Position numbers and translations under genes: made by a program
Shown here: in pieces, positions 32,462 to 41,554 of the stretch
How the letters are laid out: every line of letters begins with the position of its first letter
Position numbering within the stretch: position 1 is the first letter of the stretch
Notes under the pieces: generated by a model
Database searches by the model: none
What the model saw: only the letters and a program-made list of their open reading frames with translations
What the model was told of the DNA's origin: nothing
Assembly: GCF_000686845.1 (NCBI RefSeq)
Contig: NZ_KK366026.1
Location: forward strand, 17,357-81,356
From: Paenibacillus sp. UNC451MF
GTDB taxonomy: Bacteria > Bacillota > Bacilli > Paenibacillales > NBRC-103111
DNA: 64,000 nucleotides
Reading direction: 5' to 3'

Positions 32462-34246
32462 TTATGCGGTTTTAAACTGGGACAGAAGCTGTTGAAGCTC
32501 ACCAGCCATGTTGGACAATGACTGCGCTGAGGTTTGCACCTCTTCCGTCGTATGAAGCTGGCCTTGAGCGGAGGCAGATACGTTTTGCGACGAAGAAGCG
32601 GTTTCTTTGGCAATGTACGCCACTTGCTGGACAGCAGCCGTAATTTGTTGCGCCCCGGCTGAAATTTCCTCGGAAGTTGCAGCCATCTCCTGAATTTGTG
32701 AAGCGATGTGTGAAGTCGATACCAGAATATGATTGAAGTTTTGCTCGGTTTCTTTGACCAGCTCGATCCCCATCTGCACTTCGTCCTTCACTTTTCCCAT
32801 CGACTGACCGGATTCGCGAATGCTTGATTGAATCTCGTGGAGCAGCTTCGCGATTTCGTCGGAGGAGCTGCCGGACTGCTCGGCAAGCTTGCGCACTTCT
32901 GCTGCAACGACAGCAAACCCGCGTCCCTGCTCGCCTGCACGTGCAGCCTCAATAGCAGCATTCAGCGCCAACAGATTGGTCTGTGCTGCAATCTCTTGAA
33001 TCGCCTGCAAGATGCTGCCTATTTGTTGCGATTTATTTTCAAGCATATCTATGACCTGATCGGTATGATGAACTGAAGTATGGATGGACTGCATTTGATT
33101 CACTGTATTTTGAACAAACGCTTCTCCGCTTTCCGCCTGCTGCTTCGTCCATTCTACCGATTCAGCAATAGAAGATGCACTTTCTGCCATACGGCTGATC
33201 CCTTCGCCCACTTCCTCCATGGAACGGGAAGTCTCTTCCATCGTTAACGTTTGCTGATCCGCACCGGTTGCTACTTCCTTAACCGTTGCAGCAATTTCCG
33301 CCGATGCATGCTGCATTTCACCCGAGCTCGACTTCAGCTGTTCTGCTGACACCGTGACGAGCTGAGCATGCTCATTGATGGTTTCGATCATTTGTCTCAT
33401 ACTGTCGGTCATTTGTACGAAAGCAATACTAAGCTCTCCAATTTCATCTTTCCGGCTTAGAGCAACGGCTCTTTCCGATAAGTCTCCTTCTGAAATCCGC
33501 TTAGCCGCGCTGCTCATCTCTTTAAGCGGTTTGGACACATTTTGAGCCATAATGAAGGAGACGGATAAGCCTGCCAAAACAGCTAAAATACTAAGAACAA
33601 TAACCCAAGTTACACCGGACCTATTGGAAGCTTCCAGCTCTGACGCCCATTCATCTGCGTGAGTTTGAATGTTGCGAGTAAGCACATCGATAATCATGCT
33701 GCAACCGCTTATGAATTCATCTGCCTGCTGTATCAGTCTCATCCCGTCAGGACCATGCTGTTGGGCAGCACTTAGAATCGTGGGAAATAGATTCTCGTAC
33801 GATTCCCATTGTTTTGCAAATAACTTTTGAAGCGTAATATCTTTATCGGTAATAGCAATCTTCTCCAACTGCTTCGCTTTGGATTGAATTTCTACGAACA
33901 GTGCCTTCGCTCTATCCGGCTGTGTAACGACCTCATCCGTTATCCCCATGCTGGACATGTCGCCTGAGTTTTTCTCTGGCATATTAAGCTGAATACGAAG
34001 AATCAGATCATCTAATTCTTTAATATCGTGGTTCAAATTACCCAGTAAAACAACGCTAGGAAGCCCGGTTTGCGTCATTTGCTTTGACTTCTGACCCATT
34101 GTGTTCATTTTAGTCAATGAGGTTGCACTTAGAGCTGATAAAAGCAGTAGCACAACCAAAAAACTGAAGAATAGCTTTTTGTACAACGATAACTGCGACA
34201 GTTTCATAATTATGTCTCGCATGGCCCGTAAAAGTTTCTCTTTCAT
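32462..34246 (-). CDS. Methyl-accepting chemotaxis protein
   Basis: The 594-residue chemoreceptor has a first membrane helix (about 25-45), a helical extracellular sensor (about 48-210, four-helix-bundle type), a second helix (about 213-235), a HAMP domain ([22 protein letters not shown]) and the signalling domain, with its hairpin tip around [26 protein letters not shown] precedes the ATG. It is a monocistronic gene; the ligand is unknown. A cre-like site lies 50 bases upstream. Confidence 0.93.
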   Translation of the reverse strand: MKEKLLRAMRDIIMKLSQLSLYKKLFFSFLVVLLLLSALSATSLTKMNTMGQKSKQMTQTGLPSVVLLGNLNHDIKELDDLILRIQLNMPEKNSGDMSSMGITDEVVTQPDRAKALFVEIQSKAKQLEKIAITDKDITLQKLFAKQWESYENLFPTILSAAQQHGPDGMRLIQQADEFISGCSMIIDVLTRNIQTHADEWASELEASNRSGVTWVIVLSILAVLAGLSVSFIMAQNVSKPLKEMSSAAKRISEGDLSERAVALSRKDEIGELSIAFVQMTDSMRQMIETINEHAQLVTVSAEQLKSSSGEMQHASAEIAATVKEVATGADQQTLTMEETSRSMEEVGEGISRMAESASSIAESVEWTKQQAESGEAFVQNTVNQMQSIHTSVHHTDQVIDMLENKSQQIGSILQAIQEIAAQTNLLALNAAIEAARAGEQGRGFAVVAAEVRKLAEQSGSSSDEIAKLLHEIQSSIRESGQSMGKVKDEVQMGIELVKETEQNFNHILVSTSHIASQIQEMAATSEEISAGAQQITAAVQQVAYIAKETASSSQNVSASAQGQLHTTEEVQTSAQSLSNMAGELQQLLSQFKTA

Positions 34247-34295
34247 TCCGTTTTCCTCCGATTCTGTCTGTTTTGCAGGGTCTTTTTCTATTTTT

Positions 34296-34309
34296 TGAAA
34301 GCGTTTTTT
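34296..34309 (-). promoter_or_regulatory. cre-like site upstream of the chemoreceptor
   Basis: The plus-strand sequence TGAAAGCGTTTTTT resembles the CcpA site TGWAANCGNTNWCA, lacking only the final C-A. It lies about 50 bases before the start codon. An AT-rich region with two further TTTTCGAAA-type tracts follows to 34430. Confidence 0.35.
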
Positions 34310-34451
34310 CCTTTCATTGGCATTTCATCCCCACTTTTATTTCGACAGGATAGGTACAATACTTTATAGGTTTTGTCGAAATTTATTGGTTTTTTCGAAA
34401 AAATGTTGCTATTTTTCGAAACAAATAGGTACTTTGGCCTAAAACTCAATT

Positions 34452-34494
34452 AAAAAAGCCCTTTCAGCCAATAGGATTCGACTGAAGGGCTTTT
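34452..34494 (-). terminator. Terminator after the GreA-like gene
   Basis: AAAAGCCCTTTCAG and CTGAAGGGCTTTT pair with a single-base bulge, giving an A/T-flanked stem. Confidence 0.8.
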
Positions 34495-34519
34495 CTGCTC
34501 AACGTATGATTGTAAGATG

Positions 34520-34969
34520 CTATATTCTATGTTTATCGTAAGGCTCTCCCATATTGACATACTTCACCTGGCGCACTTGTACGTTCGAGCAGCCGATCGG
34601 GGTTTCGATAGCTCTGCTCTCGTCTTGAGCCGCCAGCAGCAGTTGAAAGCCGAATGGAGCCAAAAAAGATATTTGATTGCGATCCGGATCAGCTTGATGC
34701 GGAAATACGATCGTATAGCAATCTTCGAAGCCTTCGTCCAACGTTTGGATTCGACTGCCTATAAGCGCAACGGAATGAAGAGTATCTTCCTCGAAATTAG
34801 CGATAATATTCTCTAAAGTCCGGGTGTAATCCTCGACGAATTGCTCCCCTTTTTTCTTCGTACGCTCATTAGCAAAGTAATTATCCAAAATATGGAATCT
34901 TTCTTCATCAAAGTAAACGAGCTGATGAATCAGCTGCAGTCGGGCGGATTGGAGTAAACTATGGTTCAA
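34520..34969 (-). CDS. GreA/GreB C-terminal-domain-like protein
   Basis: The 149-residue product has helical residues in the first third and then a GreA C-terminal (FKBP-like) domain (VALIGSRIQTLDEGF; TIVFPHQADPDRNQISFLAPFGFQLL). Classical GreA has a long N-terminal coiled coil reaching the polymerase channel, which is lacking, so it may bind polymerase without cleavage stimulation. The likely start is TTG at 34969, preceded by GGAGGTGATCC, a near-perfect anti-Shine-Dalgarno match. It overlaps a small upstream ORF by 11 bases, pointing to translational coupling. Confidence 0.75.
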   Translation of the reverse strand: MNHSLLQSARLQLIHQLVYFDEERFHILDNYFANERTKKKGEQFVEDYTRTLENIIANFEEDTLHSVALIGSRIQTLDEGFEDCYTIVFPHQADPDRNQISFLAPFGFQLLLAAQDESRAIETPIGCSNVQVRQVKYVNMGEPYDKHRI

Positions 34970-35033
34970 AATAAGGATCACCTCCGCTGCGAACAATTTC
35001 GCCTTCCGTAAAATAGCCGTATAACGCTTTCAT
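34959..35033 (-). CDS. 24-codon ORF coupled to the GreA-like gene
   Basis: An ATG at 35033 is preceded by AAAGGAGG with normal spacing, and the frame (MKALYGYFTEGE...) ends at TAG 34959-34961. The ribosome binding site of the GreA-like gene lies inside it. It may encode a microprotein or serve as a translational control leader. It could also be the remnant of a longer N-terminus joined to the next frame by a shift, though the perfect internal ribosome binding site argues against that. Confidence 0.5.
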   Translation of the reverse strand: MKALYGYFTEGEIVRSGGDPYFEP

Positions 35034-35224
35034 TTTAAATAACCTCCTTTGTAAAAATAAGACCTCTCCGAGTAAAGAGGCCTTGACGCTATATTACCAG
35101 ATTCAGGCTTGTATGCCCAACCCCATCCATCGAAATAGCAACAAAAGCATCTGATCCGAAGGGAAACGGCCGTTCCGTGTAGAATGATTATAAGCATAAA
35201 AAAATGAACAAGAGGAGAACAACG

Positions 35225-36136
35225 ATGACGAAATCTGTAACTGTACAGGATCTGGTGAACCGCTTCTCCTTGGAAGTGCTTGCCGGCGAGAAAGAGCTGC
35301 ATCGACCGATTGAAAAACCTAAAACCCACCGCCCCGGACTGGAGTTTGTTGGGTACTTTGAATTTTTTCAACAAGCCCGTGTACAGGTTCTGGGAAGCAA
35401 GGAAATTACTTATTTGCATACGCTGAGCGAAGAAGAACGGAATGAAAGAATCGGCAACATTGTGAAATACCATCCCCCCTGCTTCGTCGTTACCCGAAAT
35501 CAGGAAGGGCTCAAATATTTAATGAAATATTGTGAGGAAGAAGGCATTCCTCTGCTGAGGACCCATGAGCCAACACCTAAATTTATAGAATTGGTAGACG
35601 GCTTTTTAACCAAAGCATTAGCGCAAGAGATCACGATCCATGGTGTTATCGTCAACGTATCGGGAATAGGAATCCTGCTGCGAGGGAAATCCGGTGTCGG
35701 CAAAAGCGAGACCGCCCATACATTGATTCGCCGAGGCCATAGGCTGGTAGCTGACGATATTGTTGTGCTGAAAAAAATCAGTCCGGAAACGCTGATCGGA
35801 ACTCATAACGGAAAAAGCAAAGAGTTCCTGGCTCTGCGCAGCATCGGACTGATTAATGTATCGCGTCTGTACGGACGGAGAGCGTTTCAGGATGAAACGC
35901 GCATTGTGCTAGATATCGAGTTGACGCAATGGAAGGATAATGCGTTAAATAATGAATTGGAGCTGGAGCACACCTTCACGGATTATATGGATGTGCGTAT
36001 TCCTCATATCGAAATCCAGCTCCAACCAGGAAGAGATGTGGCAGGACTGATCGAGGCGGCTGCGAACAATTGGTATCTTCGCCAGCAGGGCTACAGTGCG
36101 GTGGAAGAATTCATGAAACGGCTGGAAGAGAACTAA
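35225..36136 (+). CDS. hprK: HPr kinase/phosphorylase
   Basis: The 303-residue bifunctional enzyme phosphorylates and dephosphorylates Ser46 of HPr in carbon catabolite control. It has the N-terminal domain, catalytic H139 (TIHGVIV), Walker A G154-K-S-G-V-G-K-S161, ADDIV and the HprK signature GLINVSRLYGRRAF. The ATG at 35225 follows AGAGGAGA. In most Bacilli hprK heads an operon with lgt; here it stands alone and is followed by a convergent gene. Confidence 0.95.
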   Translation: MTKSVTVQDLVNRFSLEVLAGEKELHRPIEKPKTHRPGLEFVGYFEFFQQARVQVLGSKEITYLHTLSEEERNERIGNIVKYHPPCFVVTRNQEGLKYLMKYCEEEGIPLLRTHEPTPKFIELVDGFLTKALAQEITIHGVIVNVSGIGILLRGKSGVGKSETAHTLIRRGHRLVADDIVVLKKISPETLIGTHNGKSKEFLALRSIGLINVSRLYGRRAFQDETRIVLDIELTQWKDNALNNELELEHTFTDYMDVRIPHIEIQLQPGRDVAGLIEAAANNWYLRQQGYSAVEEFMKRLEEN

Positions 36137-36153
36137 CCTTACATTTCATTGCG

Positions 36154-37047
36154 CTAAGACTGCGGATGAACCGTCTCTGCTTCAGGAGGCGGTTCCCGAT
36201 GCAGCCAGTCCTTCAAGGGAAATATTTCTTCCACAGGCGGTTCTTCCCCCACAACTTTAGACGCCGATAGTGGCGTCAATGCCGGATCAGCCATCCATAA
36301 GCGGATCAGCTCACCCATTTCACGTGGGTTCTTGGTTGGAATTTGATGCTGTGCACCAGCAATCAAATGATACGTACAGTGAGGCACATGCCTCTGAATC
36401 AGACGGGCATAACGGTGGAAGCCCGTATCCTTCTCCCCATAAATAAGAAGTACCGGTTTATGAATACGATGAAGCTTATGTGTGCAGTTGTAACCATAGC
36501 TGCAGTCAAAGTATTGCCGCATACTGCGGATCTGCCCCTGCACCGCTCCAGAGTACAGCTTTTTGAATGTAGACATCATATCGGCATTGCCCATAGCTAT
36601 CGCAGCGGACAATAGCCTTTTGCTTGACAGCTTGCACAGCTGCCTCGCCGTCCATATTCGGCTCTTGTTGTACCAGTCGCTCAACTCGGACATGGTGCTG
36701 ATCAGGACTCCCCCAAGAAAACGCTCCGGATAGGCAAGCATAGCTTCCAAGGCTACAGCTCCCCCAGTCGAATAGCCGCATATCACTGCTTGGGGTATAT
36801 TCAGTGCGTTAAGCAGCTGCCATATATCGTCAGCTATGAGCTCATAGGTTACTTTTTCTTCTGAGTAGCCACTTTTCCCATGCCCGCGAACATCGAACGT
36901 AATGACCTGAAACGTGTCCGAAAGCTGCTGTCGCTGATAGGCAAACACTTCTCCTGTCAGCAGCGGTGGGTGGATGAATACAATCGGCACCCCGCTTCCG
37001 GTCTTTTCATAGAACAAACTAACCCCGTTACTATCTACCATCGGCAT
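36154..37047 (-). CDS. Alpha/beta hydrolase
   Basis: The 297-residue enzyme has the oxyanion motif FIHPPLLTG, DVRGHGKS, the nucleophile elbow G-Y-S-T-G-G, an acid in LLIYGEKDTGFH and catalytic His in GAQHQI. A helical cap sits between about residues 120 and 190. It is a cytoplasmic esterase or hydrolase of unknown substrate. The ATG at 37047 has GAGG eight bases upstream; a GTG at 37056 is possible. It ends 18 bases from hprK in the convergent direction. Confidence 0.85.
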   Translation of the reverse strand: MPMVDSNGVSLFYEKTGSGVPIVFIHPPLLTGEVFAYQRQQLSDTFQVITFDVRGHGKSGYSEEKVTYELIADDIWQLLNALNIPQAVICGYSTGGAVALEAMLAYPERFLGGVLISTMSELSDWYNKSRIWTARQLCKLSSKRLLSAAIAMGNADMMSTFKKLYSGAVQGQIRSMRQYFDCSYGYNCTHKLHRIHKPVLLIYGEKDTGFHRYARLIQRHVPHCTYHLIAGAQHQIPTKNPREMGELIRLWMADPALTPLSASKVVGEEPPVEEIFPLKDWLHREPPPEAETVHPQS

Positions 37048-37145
37048 GTTGTTCACCTCATTACGGTTTCCATTTTTACCCGATAGTTTCTCCGCATTTG
37101 CCCAATCAATACATCATTTACATGTATAGAGTCTGCACTGTCTTC

Positions 37146-37643
37146 TTAAGTGGCCGCCGAATTATTTTGTCTTTTTTGAATAGCGTGCACACCCATAACG
37201 ACTAAAATAAGCTCTTCAATCGGAAGGGCGGAGTAATTGGATAATGCGAAGGCTCCTGAGGCAAAAAATCCATCGGTTCTTCTGAATTCCGCGGCTACTT
37301 CTCCACCCATCGAACGTACCGTATATTCCCGTGAAAATGCCGGCGATTCAATTTCGAATGATCCTTGACGGCTCTCGTACCAATACCGTTTGGAGAAGAA
37401 GGACACTTTTGCCTTGAGCACGCCGATCTCCTCGCCATATCGGTCGAACACCAACCAAGCATTGGAAAAAAACCGGAATTTGCCGCTGTTAGATATGTTT
37501 CCTTGATTATCGAGTAAATGAATGCCTGCTGTGAACATACTTTGCAGATCAAGCTCTCCGATTTTGCCATTGTACTCGTCCACGATATCCGTGAACCCCG
37601 TTGAAAAAAAACGATCCGAGAAATAGACCGTATTGGTCTCCAT
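37146..37643 (-). CDS. LURP-one-related (tubby-like) protein
   Basis: The 165-residue product is a beta-strand-rich barrel type, with repeated features such as YFSDRFFSTGFTDIVDEYNGKIGELDL and WLVFDRYGEEIGVLKAKVSFF, as in the LURP-one/YxjI family related to phospholipid scramblases. Its role is unknown. GAGGAGGT lies seven bases before the ATG at 37643; a GTG at 37649 is also in frame. It is monocistronic. Confidence 0.6.
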   Translation of the reverse strand: METNTVYFSDRFFSTGFTDIVDEYNGKIGELDLQSMFTAGIHLLDNQGNISNSGKFRFFSNAWLVFDRYGEEIGVLKAKVSFFSKRYWYESRQGSFEIESPAFSREYTVRSMGGEVAAEFRRTDGFFASGAFALSNYSALPIEELILVVMGVHAIQKRQNNSAAT

Positions 37644-37806
37644 ATGCACGACCTCCTCTGTCTTCTTTCCATCTTTTTTCCAAAAACACTTCTCTTCTTA
37701 TTACGACTTCAAGAGGAGAAATGTTTCGTTCAATCCTATCTATTCCATATAAAACCATTTTCCATCTTCGATACCTGGTTGGTTCGTGCTATTCTATTAT
37801 TAAATC

Positions 37807-37874
37807 CGCAAAACTCAAGCCTATGCTTGCGAAGATAGTTTTGCCTTCGGCAAAACTCTTAGGACGGTGAACCC
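37807..37874 (+). promoter_or_regulatory. Leader with mutually exclusive stems before an AraC gene
   Basis: GCAAAACT (37808-37815) can pair with AGTTTTGC (37837-37844), and the same segment with a C can pair with GGCAAAACT (37849-37857). A small hairpin CAAGC-ctat-GCTTG lies between. The downstream stem ends four bases before the AGGACGGTGA ribosome binding site. The 1:2 versus 2:3 layout is typical of conditional leader RNAs. No T-run follows, so translation rather than termination would be controlled. Confidence 0.4.
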
Positions 37875-38738
37875 ATGTATCCACCAATCGACTCCCTATT
37901 AACCGCGCAGTTTCAACGCAGCCACAATACAGGAAAGGCACGCTGCGAGCCGAGCTGGCATTGGAAGCCGCAGCAGCCATTACATGACTATGATTTATGG
38001 TACGCCATGTCCGGTACGGGAAAGATGACGATCAACGGGAAGACTTATCCCATAGAAAAAGGAACCTGCTTCCTTATCCGTCCCGGAGATCATCCTGAGG
38101 CGATTCAAGATCCTGATGATAGGCTGACGGTCATTTTCATTCATTTTTCAATCATAGATCCGCTTAACGGTCAGCCCATACAGCCTTCAAGCATGCCGGA
38201 GCGCCATACGGTGGTGGGGGATACCTTGCTGCTCGAAATGCTGCTGAATCGGCAGCTGCAAATGATCCATACTCAGGAACCCTGGCAGGAAACTGAATTC
38301 GACTTGATGATGAAGCAAACCATGCTCCATCTGCATCGCTGGCAGAAGACGGATGACTCTCTATCCACAGGTAAGCATAAGCAGCTGATTGCCCGTGTCA
38401 TCAGCTATATCCGTGAGAATCCCGGGAGGCGCGCCTCCCACCAGGACATAGCCGATCAAGTTCAACTGTCTCCAGAATATTTGAGCATCCTTTTCAAGAA
38501 ATATACAGGTACCTCCATTAAAGAATACATCACTGACGTTCGTTTGGAGCGAGCCATGCACCTGCTGATGGAGACACCCATGAACGTATCTCAAGTTGCA
38601 GAAGCTTTGGGCTACGCTAACGTTTACTTGTTCAGCAAGCAGTTCAAGGAGCGTTATGGAACGCCGCCCTCCCTCTGCAAATGGAAATCAGAGCCTTCCC
38701 AAGCGCACGCGCGACTGGAACCAAATCCAAATGAATGA
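37875..38738 (+). CDS. AraC family transcriptional regulator
   Basis: The 287-residue protein has a cupin sensor (LWYAMSGTGKMTINGKTYPIEKG; FLIRPGDHPEAIQDP) and two HTH motifs (SHQDIADQVQLSPEYLSILFKKYTG; NVSQVAEALGYANVYLFSKQFKE). It is 98 bases upstream of the phytanoyl-CoA dioxygenase gene on the same strand and probably controls it. The untranslated leader can fold into alternative stems. Confidence 0.87.
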   Translation: MYPPIDSLLTAQFQRSHNTGKARCEPSWHWKPQQPLHDYDLWYAMSGTGKMTINGKTYPIEKGTCFLIRPGDHPEAIQDPDDRLTVIFIHFSIIDPLNGQPIQPSSMPERHTVVGDTLLLEMLLNRQLQMIHTQEPWQETEFDLMMKQTMLHLHRWQKTDDSLSTGKHKQLIARVISYIRENPGRRASHQDIADQVQLSPEYLSILFKKYTGTSIKEYITDVRLERAMHLLMETPMNVSQVAEALGYANVYLFSKQFKERYGTPPSLCKWKSEPSQAHARLEPNPNE

Positions 38739-38836
38739 ATATCGGTTTAAGTATAAAAAATTACGCCTTGCCCCCATTCAACGATCCCCCTTGCTCCGCT
38801 AAGATGAAATTATCAACATCCTAAGGAGGAATTAAG

Positions 38837-39712
38837 GTGAGCCAATCGTCCACAAAGCGCACATTGCATTCTTACGACAGTCAGGATGAGAAGAAATTAG
38901 CCCAGCAGGTTGCCGAGACGTTATACCGTTATGATGCCATAGCGGCTGACCGTATCCCAACCTTGAGTGATTTAACCGAGCAGCATGTCAAACAGTTTTG
39001 GGAACGCGGTTACCTAGTCGTCGACCAGGTATTGAGCCCTCAGGAAATTAACACTTCCTTGGAAGCCGTCATGGACGTTCTGTTCGGACGCTCCGTAGGA
39101 ACGAAGATTCAATTCGTGAAGCCTCGGTCCGAGCTCCATTCCGAAGAAGAAATCGAGCTGGCTGCCCGCAAGCTGTACGACTATGTAGATCACGAACCTA
39201 GGCTTAGGGACATTGCCTATCAGCCCGGCATTATGAAAGCCATGGAGGCTTTATTCGGTGAAGCGCCCAAAGTAGCCCAGGATCAGGCGATTCTGAAACC
39301 GCCTTCAGGAGGCGTCGAAAAACCATGGCATCAAGACATGGCCTACGGCAATTTAGCTTACGATCAATCCGTTATTGGTATTTGGCTCGCATTAGACCCG
39401 GCTGAATTGGATAATGGCTGCATGCATGTAATCCCCTACTCTCACAGACAGGGAGCTGTTCCGCACTATGCAGTGCGCGATTGGCAGCTGTGCGATGTGA
39501 GCGTCCAAGTCGAGCAGGACGTCGCCGTACCATTAGAGCCAGGCGGAGCCCTCATCTTCTCAGGCTTGCTGCATCACGGGACACCACCGAATTTTTCCGA
39601 TAAAAGACGCCGTTCACTCCAGCTCCATTACGCTCCCGAATCGGCTAAAAAATTGTCGCCGCAGGAGTACAAACGGATGTTTACGAATGAAATGACCGGC
39701 GCAGAGTGCTGA
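38837..39712 (+). CDS. Phytanoyl-CoA dioxygenase (PhyH) family Fe(II)/2-oxoglutarate oxygenase
   Basis: The 291-residue protein has the PhyH double-stranded beta-helix with the iron triad visible as H-x-D in PWHQDMAYG and the distal His in GLLHHGTPPN, followed by the 2-oxoglutarate-binding Arg in DKRRRSLQLHY. Members hydroxylate fatty acids, quaternary amines or other small molecules; the substrate is unknown. The start is GTG at 38837 after AAGGAGG. It is probably controlled by the preceding AraC regulator. Confidence 0.85.
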   Translation: MSQSSTKRTLHSYDSQDEKKLAQQVAETLYRYDAIAADRIPTLSDLTEQHVKQFWERGYLVVDQVLSPQEINTSLEAVMDVLFGRSVGTKIQFVKPRSELHSEEEIELAARKLYDYVDHEPRLRDIAYQPGIMKAMEALFGEAPKVAQDQAILKPPSGGVEKPWHQDMAYGNLAYDQSVIGIWLALDPAELDNGCMHVIPYSHRQGAVPHYAVRDWQLCDVSVQVEQDVAVPLEPGGALIFSGLLHHGTPPNFSDKRRRSLQLHYAPESAKKLSPQEYKRMFTNEMTGAEC

Positions 39713-39760
39713 CGAAATCGAAGCTTATGTATCGAGATCGATTCCCTTTCTACCAAACGA

Positions 39761-39801
39761 AAAATGCCGCAGACTCCTTTATTGAGAGAATGCGGCATTT
39801 T
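39761..39801. terminator. Bidirectional terminator
   Basis: AAAATGCCGCA (39761-39771) pairs perfectly with TGCGGCATTTT (39791-39801) between the convergent dioxygenase and reductase genes. Confidence 0.85.
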
Positions 39802-39825
39802 CTATGAAAGCCTAATAGACTGGGC

Positions 39826-40815
39826 TTACAGTTCGACAATAACTCTTCCCTTGATCCGTCCATGCATGATTTCCTCCGCATAATGCGGTGCTTCGTCAAG
39901 ACGGATGCGTTGTGCTATCCGGCTCAGATGGCCTGTTGGCAGCAGGTCGTCAGCCGTTCTCTTCCACAGCTCGTAACGGCGTTCCGCCGGATACTGTACC
40001 GAATCAATTCCGAGCAGGTTAACGCTACGGAGAATGAAGGGATGCACCGAGGTTGGGATCGCCCCACCACCGGTGAGACCGCTCACCGCTACGGATCCTC
40101 CGTAGCGGATAGAAGCGAGCACATACGCTAGCGAGCGTCCGCCGACCGGATCGACCGCTGCCGCCCAGCGCTGCTTCTCGAGCGGCCTGATGGTCTCCGG
40201 GCTCAGCTCGCTGCGCTCGACGATCTCCTGCGCACCGAGCGAGCGCAGATAGTCGTGCTCCGCAGCTTTGCCCGTGCTGGCCGCGACATGATAGCCGCGG
40301 GCCGCGAGCAGCGCCACGGCGAAGCTGCCGACGCCGCCCGTTGCGCCGGTAACCAGCACGGGGCCTTGCCCCGGCTGCAGCCCGTTATGCTCTAGGCGGT
40401 CGATGGACATCGCCGCCGTTAAGCCCGCCGTACCGATAGCCATCGCATCGTGCGGCTCCAGACCTGAAGGCAGCGGAACGACCCAGTCCGCTGGAACTCT
40501 CGCCATTTGGCTCAAGCCCCCGAAATGCGATACTCCAAGATCGAACCCCGTGACGAGCACCGCTTGTCCCGAGTGAAAACGAGCATCGGTCGAAGAAACG
40601 ACCGTCCCTGCCAAATCGATGCCTGGAACATGAGGATAGGTACGGACAATGCTGCTGTTAGGGAGGCAAGCAAGCCCATCCTTATAATTAATACCAGAGA
40701 AGCTTACCCGGATGAGCACCTCTCCTTCCGGCAAGTCATCCATCGTTAATTCCCTTACACCGATCTCAAAGCGCTCCCCTTGTTTATCAACAACCAAAGC
40801 CTGGAACGTGCTCAT
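39826..40815 (-). CDS. YhdH/YhfP family quinone oxidoreductase (acrylyl-CoA reductase type)
   Basis: The 329-residue medium-chain dehydrogenase/reductase has the family signature SGINYKDGLA, HVPGIDLAG, the NADPH motif VTGATGGVGS and the ending GRIKGRVIVEL. It lacks the zinc cysteines of alcohol dehydrogenases. YhdH/AcuI proteins reduce acrylyl-CoA or other conjugated ketones with NADPH. The ATG at 40815 has GGGAG nine bases upstream. The GC content in the middle of this gene (40180-40450) is visibly higher than in neighbours. Confidence 0.88.
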   Translation of the reverse strand: MSTFQALVVDKQGERFEIGVRELTMDDLPEGEVLIRVSFSGINYKDGLACLPNSSIVRTYPHVPGIDLAGTVVSSTDARFHSGQAVLVTGFDLGVSHFGGLSQMARVPADWVVPLPSGLEPHDAMAIGTAGLTAAMSIDRLEHNGLQPGQGPVLVTGATGGVGSFAVALLAARGYHVAASTGKAAEHDYLRSLGAQEIVERSELSPETIRPLEKQRWAAAVDPVGGRSLAYVLASIRYGGSVAVSGLTGGGAIPTSVHPFILRSVNLLGIDSVQYPAERRYELWKRTADDLLPTGHLSRIAQRIRLDEAPHYAEEIMHGRIKGRVIVEL

Positions 40816-40910
40816 CTTCACTTGCTCCCTTCATTCATTTGATTCGATCTCATCCATAGGGTGCATCCATAATATGACTGCCACTACCTGACCCTCAGCT
40901 TGCGACTGAT

Positions 40911-41390
40911 CTATTTTAACCCTAACAAGCTTTTATGTATTTTGATAACGACCTTTCTAATGGGCTGGTCCTGAGACACGCTGCAGCACGGCCGATGAAT
41001 ATCGCCCGGAAAAAACACAGCAAAGGAGCCTGGACGAAGCACCAAGGAGCTTTCAGCTCCGACCTTCTCATAGAAAGCGATATCCCTCGTATCGAATGAC
41101 TCTTCCGAAATCACCGCTTCATCCGACAATGGAGCGACGCGAATCATTTCTTCCCCCGACAACAGGAACTGAATATCAGTATGTGTACGATGCGACTCCG
41201 GACGCTGCTGTTCCCAATCCTTCGTGGCCGCTTCTTGCAGCAGAGCGAACATGAGGTCTCCTTCAATCTCACATTTCCCAAGAGGCAGTGTGCTGAAATC
41301 CGTGCTGCGAATGTATTCTATCCCTCTGTTAACCGCTTCGGGATATACCGCTTTTTCTTTTTCCCAGTTCGTCAAATCGCTAAAAATCAT
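40911..41390 (-). CDS. YhcH/YjgK/YiaL family protein
   Basis: The 159-residue cupin-like protein has the family motif ESHRTHTDIQFLLSGEEMI and the metal-binding ending FFPGDIHRPCC. Members occur in sialic acid and other sugar operons (E. coli yhcH in the nan operon) and are proposed sugar isomerases or epimerases. The ATG at 41390 is preferred; a GTG at 41399 lies in frame. The ribosome binding site GGAAAGG is moderate. It is transcribed alone. Confidence 0.87.
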   Translation of the reverse strand: MIFSDLTNWEKEKAVYPEAVNRGIEYIRSTDFSTLPLGKCEIEGDLMFALLQEAATKDWEQQRPESHRTHTDIQFLLSGEEMIRVAPLSDEAVISEESFDTRDIAFYEKVGAESSLVLRPGSFAVFFPGDIHRPCCSVSQDQPIRKVVIKIHKSLLGLK

Positions 41391-41505
41391 CTGCTGCACT
41401 ACCTTTCCTTATAATAGAATGAAACTGACTATTTCTCCCTCCAGTATACTCCTTAACAGATCAAAAGAAAAAGCCGATTGGCACACGGGCTGTCGATTAC
41501 TCCAA

Positions 41506-41538
41506 AAAGCCCGCACTCCATTCTGGACTGCGGACTTT
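41506..41538 (-). terminator. Terminator after the anti-sigma gene
   Basis: On the minus strand AAAGTCCGCA pairs with TGCGGGCTTT (one G-U), followed by TT. Confidence 0.7.
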
Positions 41539-41554
41539 TACTATCAGGCTATTT

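Noticed and set aside
34517..34816. A 99-codon plus-strand frame opposite the GreA-like gene
   Set aside because: The minus-strand protein has recognisable GreA-type sequence and a near-perfect ribosome binding site; the plus frame has neither.
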